A DNA stretch of 64,000 bases from an uncultured Clostridia bacterium (GCA_944338165.1 CALVLN010000005.1:79077-143076), one strand, 5' to 3'. Shown: positions 1 to 11,329, counted from the first letter of the stretch. Made by a program: numbers and translations. The notes: generated from the sequence alone by a model not told the origin.

Positions 1-967
1 CGGGGAACTCCCGCCCGGGCTCGAGCAGATCGGCAAGATAGACGAGCGCTTCGAGCGCCGTCATGTCCTCCCGCCCGCTCGTGTGGTAACGGATGGCGTC
101 GAGTACCTCCCCGTCGCGCACGCCGAAGGCGTGTTCGGCGAGATATGCGCCCGTAAACTGATGCAGGACGGGCTCCGGCACCCCTGCGGGCGGCACGAAC
201 CCGTTCAAGAGCGGGCTGTCCGCGGGCACGTATTTGGCGCAGTCGTGCAGGCCTGCGGCAAGGATCGCCTTCTCCTCGGGGATCCCCAGCCCGTGCGCGC
301 GCCGCGCCGCCATGAGCGCCACGCGGTAGCTGTGCTCCCGCCGCTTGGGCTTTTCCAACGCGAGCGCGGGCGGGATCTGCGGGCAGACATACAGGCCGCG
401 GCGGCGGATATAGGCGAGCACCTCCCCGTCGAGCGCGGGCTCCCTGCCGAACGCGAGCTGCACGCGCGCTTCCGTGGAAGAGAGGCTGCCGCCCGTGAAC
501 TCCACGCGCACGAACGGCACGCCGAACGCCTGTAAAAAGCGCGGCGCCAGCGCTTCCGTCCCCTCCTCCCCGCGGCCGCAGGCGGCGATCGTGACGTCTT
601 TCACGATCTGCTGCGGGTTTTTCCAGGTGAAAAAATCCTCCAGCATATCCGCGCCGACGAGGAAATACCGCGCTTCATCGGGGAAGCGCTCGGCAAAGGC
701 GCGGCAGGTGAGGTAGGAAAAACTCGTGCCCTGCGCGGCGATCTCCGTATCGCTCACCGTGACGAAGGGAAGGCGGCGGAAAGCGATGCGGCAAAGCTCC
801 AGCCGGTCCTCCGCCGAAGCGTGCGCGCCCCCGCGCTTGTGCGGCGCCAGATAGGAGGGCACGACGAAGACTTCCCGCAGATGCAGCTGGTTTGCCGCCG
901 CTTCCACCAGGCGGACGTGCTCCGGATGTACGGGGTCGAACGACCCCCCGAAAATACCGATTGCCAT
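1..967 (-). CDS. nadD: Nicotinate-nucleotide adenylyltransferase fused to an HD hydrolase (NadD-YqeK), partial
   Basis: The N-terminal ~200 residues form a NadD nucleotidyltransferase, which adenylates nicotinate mononucleotide in NAD synthesis. GIFGGSFDPVHPEH carries the (H/T)xGH-type site, and a SSTEAR motif lies near its end. The chain continues in frame into an HD-domain region (EHSYRVALMAARRA, then LHDCAKY) resembling YqeK, a diadenosine tetraphosphatase usually encoded by the next gene. The gene runs off the left edge, so its C-terminus is not seen. The ATG at 967 has no ribosome binding site and lies 8 bases after a consensus -10, which suggests a leaderless mRNA. The fusion is read from one uninterrupted frame. 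Confidence 0.9.
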   Translation of the reverse strand, partial: MAIGIFGGSFDPVHPEHVRLVEAAANQLHLREVFVVPSYLAPHKRGGAHASAEDRLELCRIAFRRLPFVTVSDTEIAAQGTSFSYLTCRAFAERFPDEARYFLVGADMLEDFFTWKNPQQIVKDVTIAACGRGEEGTEALAPRFLQAFGVPFVRVEFTGGSLSSTEARVQLAFGREPALDGEVLAYIRRRGLYVCPQIPPALALEKPKRREHSYRVALMAARRAHGLGIPEEKAILAAGLHDCAKYVPADSPLLNGFVPPAGVPEPVLHQFTGAYLAEHAFGVRDGEVLDAIRYHTSGREDMTALEALVYLADLLEPGREFP

Positions 968-975
968 ACGTCTGT

Positions 976-1004
976 ATTATACATTACTTTGCGCCCGTTG
1001 GCAA
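976..1004 (-). promoter_or_regulatory. Sigma-A promoter of nadD
   Basis: TTGCCA (999-1004), a 17-base spacer and TATAAT (976-981) on the minus strand. The predicted start site is about base 969, only two bases before the ATG. Confidence 0.75.
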
Positions 1005-1040
1005 GTTTAATTTTTTGCGAAACGGGCAAAAATTACGTCC

Positions 1041-1802
1041 ATGAGAAAATTTGATCTTCCCCTCGTCGCAGACGCCGTCTTTTACGCGCTCGCCGCAGGG
1101 GTGCTGAGTTTTTGCCTGATGCGGATCGCGGACGTTTCCCTGCCCGTTTCCGCCGCCGTATCGCTGCTTTTGCTGCTCGCCGCGGGCGGGACCGTCTTTC
1201 TCCTGACCAAACGCAGCCGCGACCGCGTCTTCCTCACGCGCAGACAGGCGGAAGAGCGGGCGGCGCTCATGCTGCACCTCGCTCTCGAACGCAGAGAACG
1301 GACGAGCGCCGCGCTTGCCGCGGCGTTCCGCGCCGAAGGAAAGGCGGTGCGGCAGGCGGAAGACGAGCTGCTGGTGGACGATATGCCCTACCTCGCGCGC
1401 TTCACCATGCAGCCGCTCTCCGCCGACGAGGCGGCGGCCCTGCTGCGCGAATACGGGAAGCAGCCATTCGTGCTCCTGTGCAACGCGCTCACGCCAGAAT
1501 GCGAACGGCTGCTCGCCGCGTTCGGCAGAAAAACGCTGCGCGGCGACGAAGTGTACGAACTGTTTGCCCGCACGCAGACGCTGCCCTCCCCGCTCATCTG
1601 CGGGGAGATCCCGCGGAAACCGTTCAAAACGCGCCTCCGCGCCGCCTTCCGCAAGACGAACGCGCGGCCCTTCCTCGTGAGCGGCGTGCTCTTGCTCCTC
1701 ATGAGCCTGTTTACCTTTTTCCCCGTCTATTACCTGATCGCGGGGGCGGCGCTCGTGCTCGTTTCCCTCGCCGTGCGCCTGTTCGGGCACTCCGCCGCCT
1801 GA
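1041..1802 (+). CDS. Hypothetical membrane protein
   Basis: This 253-residue protein is not recognised. It has two hydrophobic segments near the N-terminus (about residues 10-32 and 35-55) and two at the C-terminus (about 212-250). A charged, alanine-rich cytoplasmic-looking region of about 150 residues lies between them. It is divergent from nadD with a 73-base gap and overlaps the convergent nnr gene by 73 bases at its 3' end. Codon use matches the neighbours. No ribosome binding site is evident before ATG 1041. Function unknown. Confidence 0.6.
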   Translation: MRKFDLPLVADAVFYALAAGVLSFCLMRIADVSLPVSAAVSLLLLLAAGGTVFLLTKRSRDRVFLTRRQAEERAALMLHLALERRERTSAALAAAFRAEGKAVRQAEDELLVDDMPYLARFTMQPLSADEAAALLREYGKQPFVLLCNALTPECERLLAAFGRKTLRGDEVYELFARTQTLPSPLICGEIPRKPFKTRLRAAFRKTNARPFLVSGVLLLLMSLFTFFPVYYLIAGAALVLVSLAVRLFGHSAA

Positions 1803-3217
1803 CGCATCGCCCGCGGGAGATACGCGATGAGATCGGATGCGTCCGGCGCATACTCTCCCATCTCCGCCGCGGCGAGCTCCCCCGCCTTCCCGCAGAGATA
1901 AGCCGCAACGCAGCACGCCTCAAAGGGCGGGACGCCCCGTCCGACGGTGCCCGCGAGGAAGCCCGCGAGCACGTCGCCGCTGCCGCCGCGCGCCTGCGCG
2001 GGCGAACCCGTGACGTTGACCGCCGTCCGCGCGCCGTCCGTGATGAGGGAACGGCATCCCTTTAAAAGCAGCGTCACGCCGTATTCCTCCGCAAACCCGC
2101 GCGCCGTTTCGGCAAGGCGCGGGCGGAGCTCCTCCACCGTACAGCCTGTAAGGCGGGAAAATTCCTTGAGATGCGGCGTCAGAATGACGGCGCATTCCTT
2201 TTGTTTCAAGACGTCCGCGCCGCAGCGGGCGAGCGCGTTGAGCGCATCCGCATCCAGGACGAGCGTGCCGCGGTAGCCGTGCAGCAATGCGCAGATGCGC
2301 GCATACAGCGCCTCGCCTGCCCCCGCGCCCATGCCGAGCGCAAGGCAGTTGCAGGACGGCACCTTCTCCGTGCGGCAGAGCACGGCGGCGGGAAGTTTCC
2401 CCACGCAGAGCGGATAGAACGCCTCCCCCGCCATCCATTTGGTATAACCGACGCCCGATTTCAGGCAGGCGCCCGCCGCGAGAAACGCCGCCCCCGGGAA
2501 GGCGGGATCGCCCGCCTCCACCGCGGCGCTGCCGTAATCGCCCTTGTTGGTGTTGCGTTTTTTGGGAGGAAAGAAAGGACGCACGTCGTCCGCTTCCCAC
2601 ACCTCCATGCCGCCGCCGGCAGGGATGCCGATATCGGCGACGGAGATCTCCCCCGCCGCGTCCGCGCCGTCTTCCAAAAGAAGGCACGCCTTCAGCTGCC
2701 CCATACAGACGGTCTCCCGCGCCGCGACGCAGGGAGAATACGCGACGCCGTTTTCCCCAAGCCCGCTGGGAATGTCGGCGGAAACGACGTACCCGCCGCA
2801 GGAATTGATAAATTCGATGAGCGCGCGCGCCTCCCCTTCCGGCGCGCGGGAAATGCCCGTGCCGAGCACGCAGTCCACAAGCAGCGCATACCGCCGCCGC
2901 GGGATGCGCCGCAAAAGCTCGCCCGGATACGCTTGCCGGGCGAGCGCCGCCGCCGCGGAAAACGCCCCGGCAAGGCACAAAACCTGCACTTCCCTGCCGC
3001 GTTCGCAGAGGATGCGCGCCGCGACAAACCCGTCGCCGCCGTTGTTGCCGCCGCCGCACACAAAGAGCGGCGGCTCCCCCGTCCGTTCCATGGCGCGCTC
3101 CACGGCGTCCGCAAGCGCTTTGCCCGCACGCTCCATGAGCACGCCCGCAGGCGTTCCGCCCGCGATCGCCGCGGCATCCGCCGCCCGCATCTGTTGATTG
3201 GTATAGCAATATTTCAT
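1730..3217 (-). CDS. nnr: Bifunctional NAD(P)H-hydrate epimerase / ADP-dependent dehydratase
   Basis: Repairs hydrated NAD(P)H. The N-terminal ~200 residues are the epimerase (YjeF_N) domain, with CGGGNNGGDGFVAAR and DCVLGTG. The C-terminal part is the ribokinase-like ADP/ATP-dependent dehydratase, with LDADALNAL, LTPHLKEFSRL, the GGSGDVLAG motif and a DLI ending. The 495 residues are the usual length for the fused form. The start at 3217 overlaps the birA stop as ATGA, so translation is probably coupled. The last ~25 residues run past the usual domain end and overlap the convergent membrane-protein gene. Confidence 0.92.
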   Translation of the reverse strand: MKYCYTNQQMRAADAAAIAGGTPAGVLMERAGKALADAVERAMERTGEPPLFVCGGGNNGGDGFVAARILCERGREVQVLCLAGAFSAAAALARQAYPGELLRRIPRRRYALLVDCVLGTGISRAPEGEARALIEFINSCGGYVVSADIPSGLGENGVAYSPCVAARETVCMGQLKACLLLEDGADAAGEISVADIGIPAGGGMEVWEADDVRPFFPPKKRNTNKGDYGSAAVEAGDPAFPGAAFLAAGACLKSGVGYTKWMAGEAFYPLCVGKLPAAVLCRTEKVPSCNCLALGMGAGAGEALYARICALLHGYRGTLVLDADALNALARCGADVLKQKECAVILTPHLKEFSRLTGCTVEELRPRLAETARGFAEEYGVTLLLKGCRSLITDGARTAVNVTGSPAQARGGSGDVLAGFLAGTVGRGVPPFEACCVAAYLCGKAGELAAAEMGEYAPDASDLIAYLPRAMRQAAECPNRRTARETSTSAAPAIR

Positions 3218-3906
3218 GATGTCTCCGCCCTGATGCTGACTTCCGCCGCCGAAAGCAGGCGCAATTCCCCTTCGGCGGTGCGCACGCACAGCCGCCCGTC
3301 CTCCGTTACCCGCAGCGCCGTGACGCGCTGCGTCCCGCCGCGTTCGGTGATAAAGACCTCTTCCCCGAGGTAGGCAAGGCGGGAAAAATATTCCTGCGGC
3401 TGCGTCCTGCGGGAGAGCTCCCCGATGAGCGCCTCCCGCGCTTCCGCCGCGGAAACGCGCCGTCCCGCCGCCTCCGTGAGACTGACGGCGATGCCGCCGA
3501 GCGACGTAAGGTCGTTTTCCGCATTCAGCCCGATGCCGACGATGCTCGCGCGCAAAAATTTCCCCGAGAGCACGTTTTCGATGAGGATGCCGCTCAGCTT
3601 TTTCCCGCCGGACAGCACGTCGTTGGGCCATTTGATGCGCGCGGATACGCCGAACCGTTCCGCCGCCCTGCAGACGGCCGCCGCCGCGTGCATCATGACG
3701 CGGAAGCTCTGCGCGGCGGGAAACCGTTCGTAAAAGGTGAGCGCGGAGAGATACACCCCGCCCTTCCCCGAAAGAAAGGCGCGGCCCTTGGTGCCCTTGC
3801 CGCCCGTTTGCTCGTCCGCGCAGACGACGACGTCCTCCCCGCCCGAAAGGTAGCGGCGGATATATTCGTTGGTGGAACCGACCGAAGATAGCAATTCAAT
3901 CTTCAT
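3214..3906 (-). CDS. birA: Biotin--[acetyl-CoA carboxylase] ligase, short form
   Basis: Activates biotin to biotinyl-AMP and transfers it to the carboxyl-carrier protein. Family motifs are visible: SVGSTNEYIRR near the N-terminus, the TGGKGTKGR adenylate loop, the central KWPNDVL and GILIE. At 230 residues it begins directly with the catalytic domain. The N-terminal winged helix of bifunctional BirA repressors is missing, so it is probably enzyme only. It is the middle gene of recX-birA-nnr, overlapping recX by 11 bases and nnr by 4. Confidence 0.9.
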   Translation of the reverse strand: MKIELLSSVGSTNEYIRRYLSGGEDVVVCADEQTGGKGTKGRAFLSGKGGVYLSALTFYERFPAAQSFRVMMHAAAAVCRAAERFGVSARIKWPNDVLSGGKKLSGILIENVLSGKFLRASIVGIGLNAENDLTSLGGIAVSLTEAAGRRVSAAEAREALIGELSRRTQPQEYFSRLAYLGEEVFITERGGTQRVTALRVTEDGRLCVRTAEGELRLLSAAEVSIRAETS

Positions 3907-4510
3907 CCGTCTCACCGTAAGCGCGCAGCACCTCTCTTGCCGTATCGTGATCGTATCCCTTGGAAATGAGATACGCATATCCTTTGCGCAGCCCGTTCCC
4001 GTCCGCCTGTTTTCCGCGCATGTATTTTTCCAGCACCTTCCGCGCGCTCTCCGCCTCGCCCGTGATAGAAGAAAGCGCCGCTTCCACCGCCTCTTCCCCG
4101 ACGCCCTTTTTTCTGAGTTCGGCGGCGATGAGGCGGCTCCCCTTCTTCTTGCCCGCGCTCTCCGCATAGGCGCGCGCGTAGGCAACGTCGTCGAGATATC
4201 CGTACTCGCGCATCTTGCCGACGACGTGATCGCAGACGTCGGGAAGATACCCCTTGCGGCGGAGGTGTTCGCGGATCTGCCGTTCCGTCTTCATGGACAG
4301 CGAGATAAAGGAGAGCGCCTTATCGAGCGCGCTCATCTTTTCGCTTTCAAGCTGCATTCGGGAGAGCTGCGCCTCCGTCACCGCATCCCCCGCCTTCAGC
4401 CGGTACCGCATGACGGTTTCCAGCTTCATGCCGCAGAGAAACCTGCCGTCCGCATAGAGGTTGCAGCGCGTTTTATCCTTTTTCTGCGGCGTGATCGCCG
4501 TGATCTCCAT
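3896..4510 (-). CDS. recX: Regulatory protein RecX
   Basis: RecX binds RecA filaments and tunes recombinase activity. The 204-residue protein shows the repeated three-helix architecture, with KTERQIREHLRRKGY, a YGYLDDVAYARAYAES block, KKGSRLIAAELRKKGV and a final ISKGYDHDTAREVL repeat. It is the first gene of the recX-birA-nnr operon, about 30 bases behind a good sigma-A promoter, with GAGG upstream of ATG 4510. Confidence 0.9.
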   Translation of the reverse strand: MEITAITPQKKDKTRCNLYADGRFLCGMKLETVMRYRLKAGDAVTEAQLSRMQLESEKMSALDKALSFISLSMKTERQIREHLRRKGYLPDVCDHVVGKMREYGYLDDVAYARAYAESAGKKKGSRLIAAELRKKGVGEEAVEAALSSITGEAESARKVLEKYMRGKQADGNGLRKGYAYLISKGYDHDTAREVLRAYGETDED

Positions 4511-4540
4511 ATCTCAGACCTCGCGTTTTGATTCGGTTAC

Positions 4541-4569
4541 AGTATACCGCAAATGCGGCAAAATGTCAA
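4541..4569 (-). promoter_or_regulatory. Sigma-A promoter of recX-birA-nnr
   Basis: TTGACA (4564-4569), 17-base spacer, TATACT (4541-4546). It lies just downstream of the clpB terminator. Confidence 0.8.
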
Positions 4570-4575
4570 CGGACG

Positions 4576-4612
4576 AAAAAAAACGCCCGCCGGCTGCGGC
4601 GGACGTTTTTTT
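4576..4612 (-). terminator. Rho-independent terminator of clpB
   Basis: A 10-bp GC-rich stem (4582-4607) is followed on the minus strand by eight T residues. A matching A/T tract on the other side would let it work in both directions. It begins 2 bases after the clpB stop. Confidence 0.9.
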
Positions 4613-4613
4613 C

Positions 4614-7199
<2,586 letters not shown>

Positions 7200-7225
7200 A
7201 GCCGGTTCCTCCTTTCAGGGGATGG

Positions 7226-7252
7226 TTGGCACTCTCTTCAAAAGAGTGCTAA
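7226..7252 (-). promoter_or_regulatory. CIRCE operator (HrcA site) of clpB
   Basis: TTGGCACTC, nine bases, then GAGTGCTAA. This differs from the CIRCE consensus by one base in the left arm. It lies 27 bases before the clpB start and just downstream of a TATAAT-like -10 (bases near 7264-7270). HrcA control is established for this element. Confidence 0.93.
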
Positions 7253-7301
7253 CTTCTTTTCTCTATTATTATAACGCAGTTGCGGGCGGCTTAAACGGCA
7301 G

Positions 7302-7337
7302 AAAAACGCGCGGGGCAGAAATTTTTCCGCCCCGCGC
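7302..7337 (-). terminator. Terminator of the lipoprotein gene
   Basis: A nine-base perfect stem (7308-7316 with 7329-7337) is followed by five T on the minus strand. It lies between the lipoprotein stop and the clpB promoter. Confidence 0.8.
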
Positions 7338-7352
7338 AGACCGCGTGTCACA

Positions 7353-8147
7353 TTATAAATAGGCATTGAACCCGTAGCCAAAATTCGTCTCCAGGCGCAG
7401 TTCGCCGTCCCCGATGTCCTGTTTTTTCACCTCGAGGACGACCGCCCAGTCGCTCGCCGCCGTCATGTTGCCGTCTTCAAGCCGGATGTCGATGACGATA
7501 TCGTACCCCCGCCGCTCCATGGTGACGGAACGGAAATAACCGCCCATATTGCTGCGGGAAGCGATGATGACGACGAGCGCCTTTGCCTGCGAACGCTCGC
7601 CGCCGCCCGTAAAGAAATCCTCCCCGTACGAGAGCGCCCCTTCCGGGAACTGCCCGCTGACGGCCTGCCACGCTTCCGCCGAGGCGATGACGGAGAAGGT
7701 ATACATCCCGCCGTTCCTGAAATCAGCCTCGGCAAAGGCGACTCTGCAGTCGATCGGCTGCGATGGTTCCGCGGGCTCCTCCGCGATCTCCTTTGCGGTA
7801 AAGATAAGATCCGCCGCATGCGCGGGCATGATGAAATTGCACGCGTAAAACTCCTCGCCCGATCCGTCGGAGAGAAGATCGAGCCACAGCCTGTCCGCGT
7901 CGAGATAGGCGCAGACCTCATATCCTTCCGCGGCGCAGACGCGCGCCTCCACCCGCTCGCCCGCGGGATACGATCCCTGCAGGGGCGCGTACAGCTCGAG
8001 CGGCGCGGGAAGCGTGAGCGTCAGACGGCAGCACTCCTGCCCGTCAGGTCCCCCCTCTTCCCGCGGCGCGCAGGCGGAAAGCGCAGCACCTGAAAGGAGA
8101 AACAAGACCGCACAGAAAATTCCTGCGATGCGCTTGCATGCGTTCAT
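7353..8147 (-). CDS. Putative lipoprotein, function unknown
   Basis: 264 residues. The N-terminus is a lipoprotein signal peptide: a positively charged MNACKR, a hydrophobic stretch and the lipobox LSAC at about residue 25. The mature part is acidic, low in recognisable motifs and probably mostly beta-strand. The start at 8147 is chosen because AAGGAG lies seven bases upstream and the signal peptide begins there; the open frame extends further but is not coding-like. It lies downstream of ilvE on the same strand with a 37-base gap and may share its transcript. Confidence 0.75.
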   Translation of the reverse strand: MNACKRIAGIFCAVLFLLSGAALSACAPREEGGPDGQECCRLTLTLPAPLELYAPLQGSYPAGERVEARVCAAEGYEVCAYLDADRLWLDLLSDGSGEEFYACNFIMPAHAADLIFTAKEIAEEPAEPSQPIDCRVAFAEADFRNGGMYTFSVIASAEAWQAVSGQFPEGALSYGEDFFTGGGERSQAKALVVIIASRSNMGGYFRSVTMERRGYDIVIDIRLEDGNMTAASDWAVVLEVKKQDIGDGELRLETNFGYGFNAYL

Positions 8148-8184
8148 GAATGTCTCCTTTAAGCGCGCGGCGGCGCGGGCCTTT

Positions 8185-9246
8185 TTATCCGATGTATTTT
8201 CTCCAACCGTAAACGTCTTCTTTCGTTCCGTACTGGATGCCCGTGATGGTATCGTACAGCATGCGGGTGATCTCCCCCATCCTGCCGCCGTTGATGGGAT
8301 AGTCCTTCCCCTGATAGCGGATGAGCCCGACGGGCGAGATGACCGCCGCCGTGCCCGTGCCGAACGCCTCGTCCAGCGTGCCGTTTTCCGCCGCGGCGAC
8401 GACTTCCTCAATGGAGATGCGGCGCTCGCTGACGCGATATCCCCGGTCGCGCAAGATCTGCAGGCAGCTCTTCCTGGTGATGCCGGGCAGGATGGACCCG
8501 ACGAGCGCGGGCGTTACGACCTCCCCGCCGATGACGAAGAAGATGTTCATGCTGCCCACTTCCTCGACGTACTTCTTTTCCGCCGAATCCAGCCAGAGCA
8601 CCTGGTCGAACCCCTTTTCTTCCGCCTCCTCGCCCGCCTTCATGGACGCGGCGTAATTGCCGAGGCACTTTGCCTCGCCCGTGCCGCCGAGCGCCGAGCG
8701 CGCATAATAGCTTTCCACGATGAGTTTGGTGGGCTCCAGCCCGTGCGCGTAGTAGCTGCCGACGGGCGAAAGGATGATGAAGAAGAGATATTCCGTGGAG
8801 GCGTGCACGCCGAGCATGACGCGCGTCGCCACGATGGTCGGGCGGATGTACAGCGCCGTGCCGGGCGCAGACGGGATCCAGCCCTTTTCCAGCTTCAGCA
8901 GCTCCTCCAGCCCCTCTTCGGCGAGCTCCGCGGGAAACTGCGGGATGCACATGCGCTCGCAGGAGCGGTTCATGCGCGCCCAGTTTTCATCGGGGCGGAA
9001 GACGCAGACGGAGCCATCCGGCTGCAAAAACGCCTTCATGCCCTCGAAGACGCCCTGCGCATAGTGGAAAATGGTGGTGGCGAGATCGAACTTCACGGGT
9101 TCGTTGGGCTCGATCTTTGCGTCATGCCAGCCTTCTTCCTTGGTGTACTTCATCGTAAACATGTAATCGGTAAAGTACTGCCCGAAACCGAGGGAGGAAT
9201 CCAGCTTCGGCTTCTGCTTTAAGACGGTTCTGGGAATCACTTGCAT
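8185..9246 (-). CDS. ilvE: Branched-chain amino acid aminotransferase
   Basis: Class IV PLP aminotransferase that converts 2-keto acids of Val, Leu and Ile with glutamate. The 353 residues resemble the longer BCAT form. Visible are FHYAQGVFEGMKAF near the N-terminus, YIRPTIVAT, AKCLGNYAASMKA (with the PLP lysine expected here), the VEEVGSMNIFFV block and GTLDEAFGTGTAAVISPV. It is behind its own promoter, which overlaps the end of yigZ. Confidence 0.93.
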   Translation of the reverse strand: MQVIPRTVLKQKPKLDSSLGFGQYFTDYMFTMKYTKEEGWHDAKIEPNEPVKFDLATTIFHYAQGVFEGMKAFLQPDGSVCVFRPDENWARMNRSCERMCIPQFPAELAEEGLEELLKLEKGWIPSAPGTALYIRPTIVATRVMLGVHASTEYLFFIILSPVGSYYAHGLEPTKLIVESYYARSALGGTGEAKCLGNYAASMKAGEEAEEKGFDQVLWLDSAEKKYVEEVGSMNIFFVIGGEVVTPALVGSILPGITRKSCLQILRDRGYRVSERRISIEEVVAAAENGTLDEAFGTGTAAVISPVGLIRYQGKDYPINGGRMGEITRMLYDTITGIQYGTKEDVYGWRKYIG

Positions 9247-9286
9247 AGTTAGCCTCTTTTTGCGGATTTATTCCGCCTTTTCCTCT

Positions 9287-9315
9287 ATTATAATACAATT
9301 ATGCGTCTTTTTCAA
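9287..9315 (-). promoter_or_regulatory. Sigma-A promoter of ilvE
   Basis: TTGAAA (9310-9315), 17 bases, TATAAT (9287-9292). The -35 lies inside the last codons of yigZ. Confidence 0.8.
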
Positions 9316-9937
9316 GCGGAAACGGGAAAAAATAAGTCGTTTTTTCCGCGATCGTCACCCTGCCGTTGAGGGCATCCGTGAGCGACGAAGAAAACGCGTC
9401 CCGCTCCCCCGCGCGGACGGCGACGGTGAGACGAACGTCCGTGCCGTATTCCTGCGAGAGCACGCGCACGCCGCGGGCGGAAAGAAAGCGCTGGAGCGCA
9501 TCCGTCTGCGGATACCCGACGGAAATCTGCAGCTCGGAACATTCCGCATAGCAGCGCCTGTCCGCCGCGGCGAGAACGTCCGACGCCGCCGAAGAATAGG
9601 CGCGCACCAGCCCGCCCGCGCCGAGCTTGACGCCGCCGAAATAACGCACCACGGCGACCGTGGTTTCAAACAGTTTTTGGGCGCGGATGACGCCGAGGAT
9701 GGGCATCCCCGCCGTCCCCTGCGGCTCGCCGTCGTCGGAAAAACGCAATTCGTTGCCGAGACGGTCGCTGACGTACGCCCAGCAGACGTGCGTCGACAGC
9801 GGATGCAGCGCGCGCACCTCGTTTAAGAACGCGCGCGCCCGTTCCTCCCCCGCCGTATGCGCGGCGTAAGCGAGGAAGCGGGACCTTTCCACCACGCGCT
9901 CGCTCTCGGCGCGACCTTCCAAGCTCAGGTATTCCAT
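9299..9937 (-). CDS. yigZ: YigZ / IMPACT family protein
   Basis: 212 residues. The N-terminal IMPACT domain is clear: RSRFLAYAAHT, STHVCWAYV, FSDDGEPQGTAGMPIL and the VVRYFGGVKLGAGGLVRAY signature. A ferredoxin-like C-terminal domain follows. The family is linked to translation control in eukaryotes; the bacterial role is not settled. The ATG at 9937 shares one base with the tyrS stop (TGATG), so it is probably translated by coupling; a GTG at 9940 is an alternative start. It lies downstream of tyrS in the same transcript. Confidence 0.88.
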   Translation of the reverse strand: MEYLSLEGRAESERVVERSRFLAYAAHTAGEERARAFLNEVRALHPLSTHVCWAYVSDRLGNELRFSDDGEPQGTAGMPILGVIRAQKLFETTVAVVRYFGGVKLGAGGLVRAYSSAASDVLAAADRRCYAECSELQISVGYPQTDALQRFLSARGVRVLSQEYGTDVRLTVAVRAGERDAFSSSLTDALNGRVTIAEKTTYFFPFPLEKDA

Positions 9938-11130
9938 CACGCCCGCACGATCTTCACGTGCACTTTTTTGCCCTTATGCAGGATAAACTCGCCCGAGGGA
10001 AGCGGCAGATTGGGATCGGTCACCTTCTCCTCGCCGAGGGCGACGCCGCCCTGCTGGATGAGACGGCGCGCTTCGCCGTTGGACTTGCACAGCCCGCAGG
10101 CGACGAGCGCCGCGGTGACCGTGGCGGTATCGGCGGGGATGACCTTTTCCGGCATCTCGCCTTCGCCGCCGAAGGCTGCTTTGGCCTCGGCGCGCGCCTT
10201 TTCCGCCTTTTCCTGCCCATGCACCATCTTGGTGAGCTCGAAGGCGAGCACTTCTTTGGCGGCGTTCATGCGCTCGTCCTGATACTTCGTGAGTTCCGCG
10301 ATCTCTTCCAGCGGCAAAAACGTGAGGAGCTTCATGCACTTCTCCACGTCGGCATCCGCCGTATTGCGCCAATACTGGTAAAACTCGTAAGGCGACGTCT
10401 TGGTTTCGTCCAGCCAGACGGCGCCCTTCTGCGTCTTGCCCATTTTCTTGCCCTCGCTCGTCGTGAGCAGGGTGAAGGTCATGGCAAAGGCGGGCTTGCG
10501 CTCTTTTCTGCGGATGAGGTCGGCGCCCGCGAGGATGTTGCTCCACTGATCGTCGCCGCCCAGCTCGAGCGCGCAACCGTACTTTTTGAAGAGCACCAGA
10601 AAATCATACGCCTGCATGAGCATATAGTTGAATTCGAGGAAGGAAAGCCCGCGTTCCATGCGGCTCTTGAAGCACTCCGCCGTCAGCATCTTGTTGACGG
10701 AAAAATGCACGCCGATCTCGCGCAGAAAGCCGATGTAATTGAGGTCCATCAGCCAATCGGCGTTGTTGACGACGACGGCGCCGTTTTCGCCCTCGAAGCT
10801 GATAAAGCGCGACATCTGCTTTTTGAAGCATTCCACGTGATGATCGATGGTCTCGCGCGTCATCATGGAGCGCATATCCGTCCGGCCGGACGGATCGCCG
10901 ATCATCGCCGTGCCGCCGCCGATGAGAATGATGGGCTTGTGCCCCGCGTTCTGCATGTGCTTCATGGCGACAAGCTGCATGAAGTGCCCGACGTGCAGGC
11001 TGTCCGCCGTGGGGTCGAACCCGATGTAAAAGGGAACGCTCTCCCGGCCGAGCATCTCATAAAGATCCTCTTCAAATACCGTCTGTTTGATGAAGCCCCG
11101 CGCGCGCAGGGTATCCATTACGTTTGCCAT
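9937..11130 (-). CDS. tyrS: Tyrosyl-tRNA synthetase
   Basis: Charges tRNA-Tyr. The 397-residue protein has the class I motifs HVGH (in [10 protein letters not shown]) and KMGKT in place of KMSKS. It also has GGDDQWSNI in the tyrosine pocket and a C-terminal S4 RNA-binding domain (from about residue 330, [14 protein letters not shown]). KMGKT and the overall length suggest the TyrZ-like branch. The start at 11130 has GGAGG seven bases upstream. A 190-base leader with a Tyr-rich ORF and a terminator precedes it. Confidence 0.96.
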   Translation of the reverse strand: MANVMDTLRARGFIKQTVFEEDLYEMLGRESVPFYIGFDPTADSLHVGHFMQLVAMKHMQNAGHKPIILIGGGTAMIGDPSGRTDMRSMMTRETIDHHVECFKKQMSRFISFEGENGAVVVNNADWLMDLNYIGFLREIGVHFSVNKMLTAECFKSRMERGLSFLEFNYMLMQAYDFLVLFKKYGCALELGGDDQWSNILAGADLIRRKERKPAFAMTFTLLTTSEGKKMGKTQKGAVWLDETKTSPYEFYQYWRNTADADVEKCMKLLTFLPLEEIAELTKYQDERMNAAKEVLAFELTKMVHGQEKAEKARAEAKAAFGGEGEMPEKVIPADTATVTAALVACGLCKSNGEARRLIQQGGVALGEEKVTDPNLPLPSGEFILHKGKKVHVKIVRA

Positions 11131-11192
11131 GGTTTCCTCCGAATGGTTGTATTGCTTGAAGCGCCCCCGACGCGCGCCGCGCACGGACGGGC

Positions 11193-11227
11193 AAAAGAAA
11201 AAGGGCCAACGCTTTGCGCGCAAGCCC
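11193..11227 (-). terminator. Attenuator terminator in the tyrS leader
   Basis: The 5' arm is at 11218-11227 and the 3' arm at 11203-11212, giving a ten-pair stem with one mismatch and a five-base loop. A T4-C-T5-like tract (11193-11202) follows. It stands between the promoter and tyrS, so it must be bypassed for tyrS expression. Confidence 0.85.
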
Positions 11228-11323
11228 TTCCGTTCCGAATTGTGTACGCGCAAAAAATCCGTATCATGCCATACGGTAATACGCGTAGATGACCGTAGAA
11301 TTGTAAGCCGTGGTCTTCATAAC
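11203..11323 (-). promoter_or_regulatory. Ribosome-mediated attenuation leader of tyrS
   Basis: Seen in sequence: segment 1 (11282-11287, inside Tyr codon 12 and Ala codon 13) complements segment 2 (within 11245-11257) over 6 bp. Segment 2 (TTTGCGCG) complements segment 3 (11213-11220) over 8 bp. Segment 3 overlaps the 5' arm and loop of the terminator. An additional hairpin (11259-11276, 6 bp) followed by six T overlaps the leader stop codon. Inference: a ribosome stalled at Tyr codons 12-15 allows 2:3 pairing and readthrough, whereas one reaching the stop codon covers segment 2 and lets the terminator fold. No T-box motif was found. Confidence 0.75.
11264..11320 (-). CDS. Tyrosine-rich leader peptide of tyrS
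   Basis: An 18-codon [21 protein letters not shown], ending in TGA. Four of 18 residues are tyrosine, three of them within codons 12-15. The ATG lies 9 bases after a perfect TATAAT, so the predicted transcript starts about three bases before it, with no room for a ribosome binding site. Placement between a consensus promoter and an attenuator is typical of amino-acid operon leader peptides. Too short for automatic gene finding. Confidence 0.75.
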   Translation of the reverse strand: MKTTAYNSTVIYAYYRMA

Positions 11324-11329
11324 AGCTTT

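Noticed and set aside
2171..3373. 400-codon plus-strand frame opposite nnr
   Set aside because: Arg- and His-rich shadow with no recognisable domain, on the strand opposite a clear enzyme.
11131..11323. T-box riboswitch upstream of tyrS
   Set aside because: Searched for the T-box core AGGGTGGnACCGCG and a Tyr specifier loop; neither is present. The leader-peptide model explains the terminator better.
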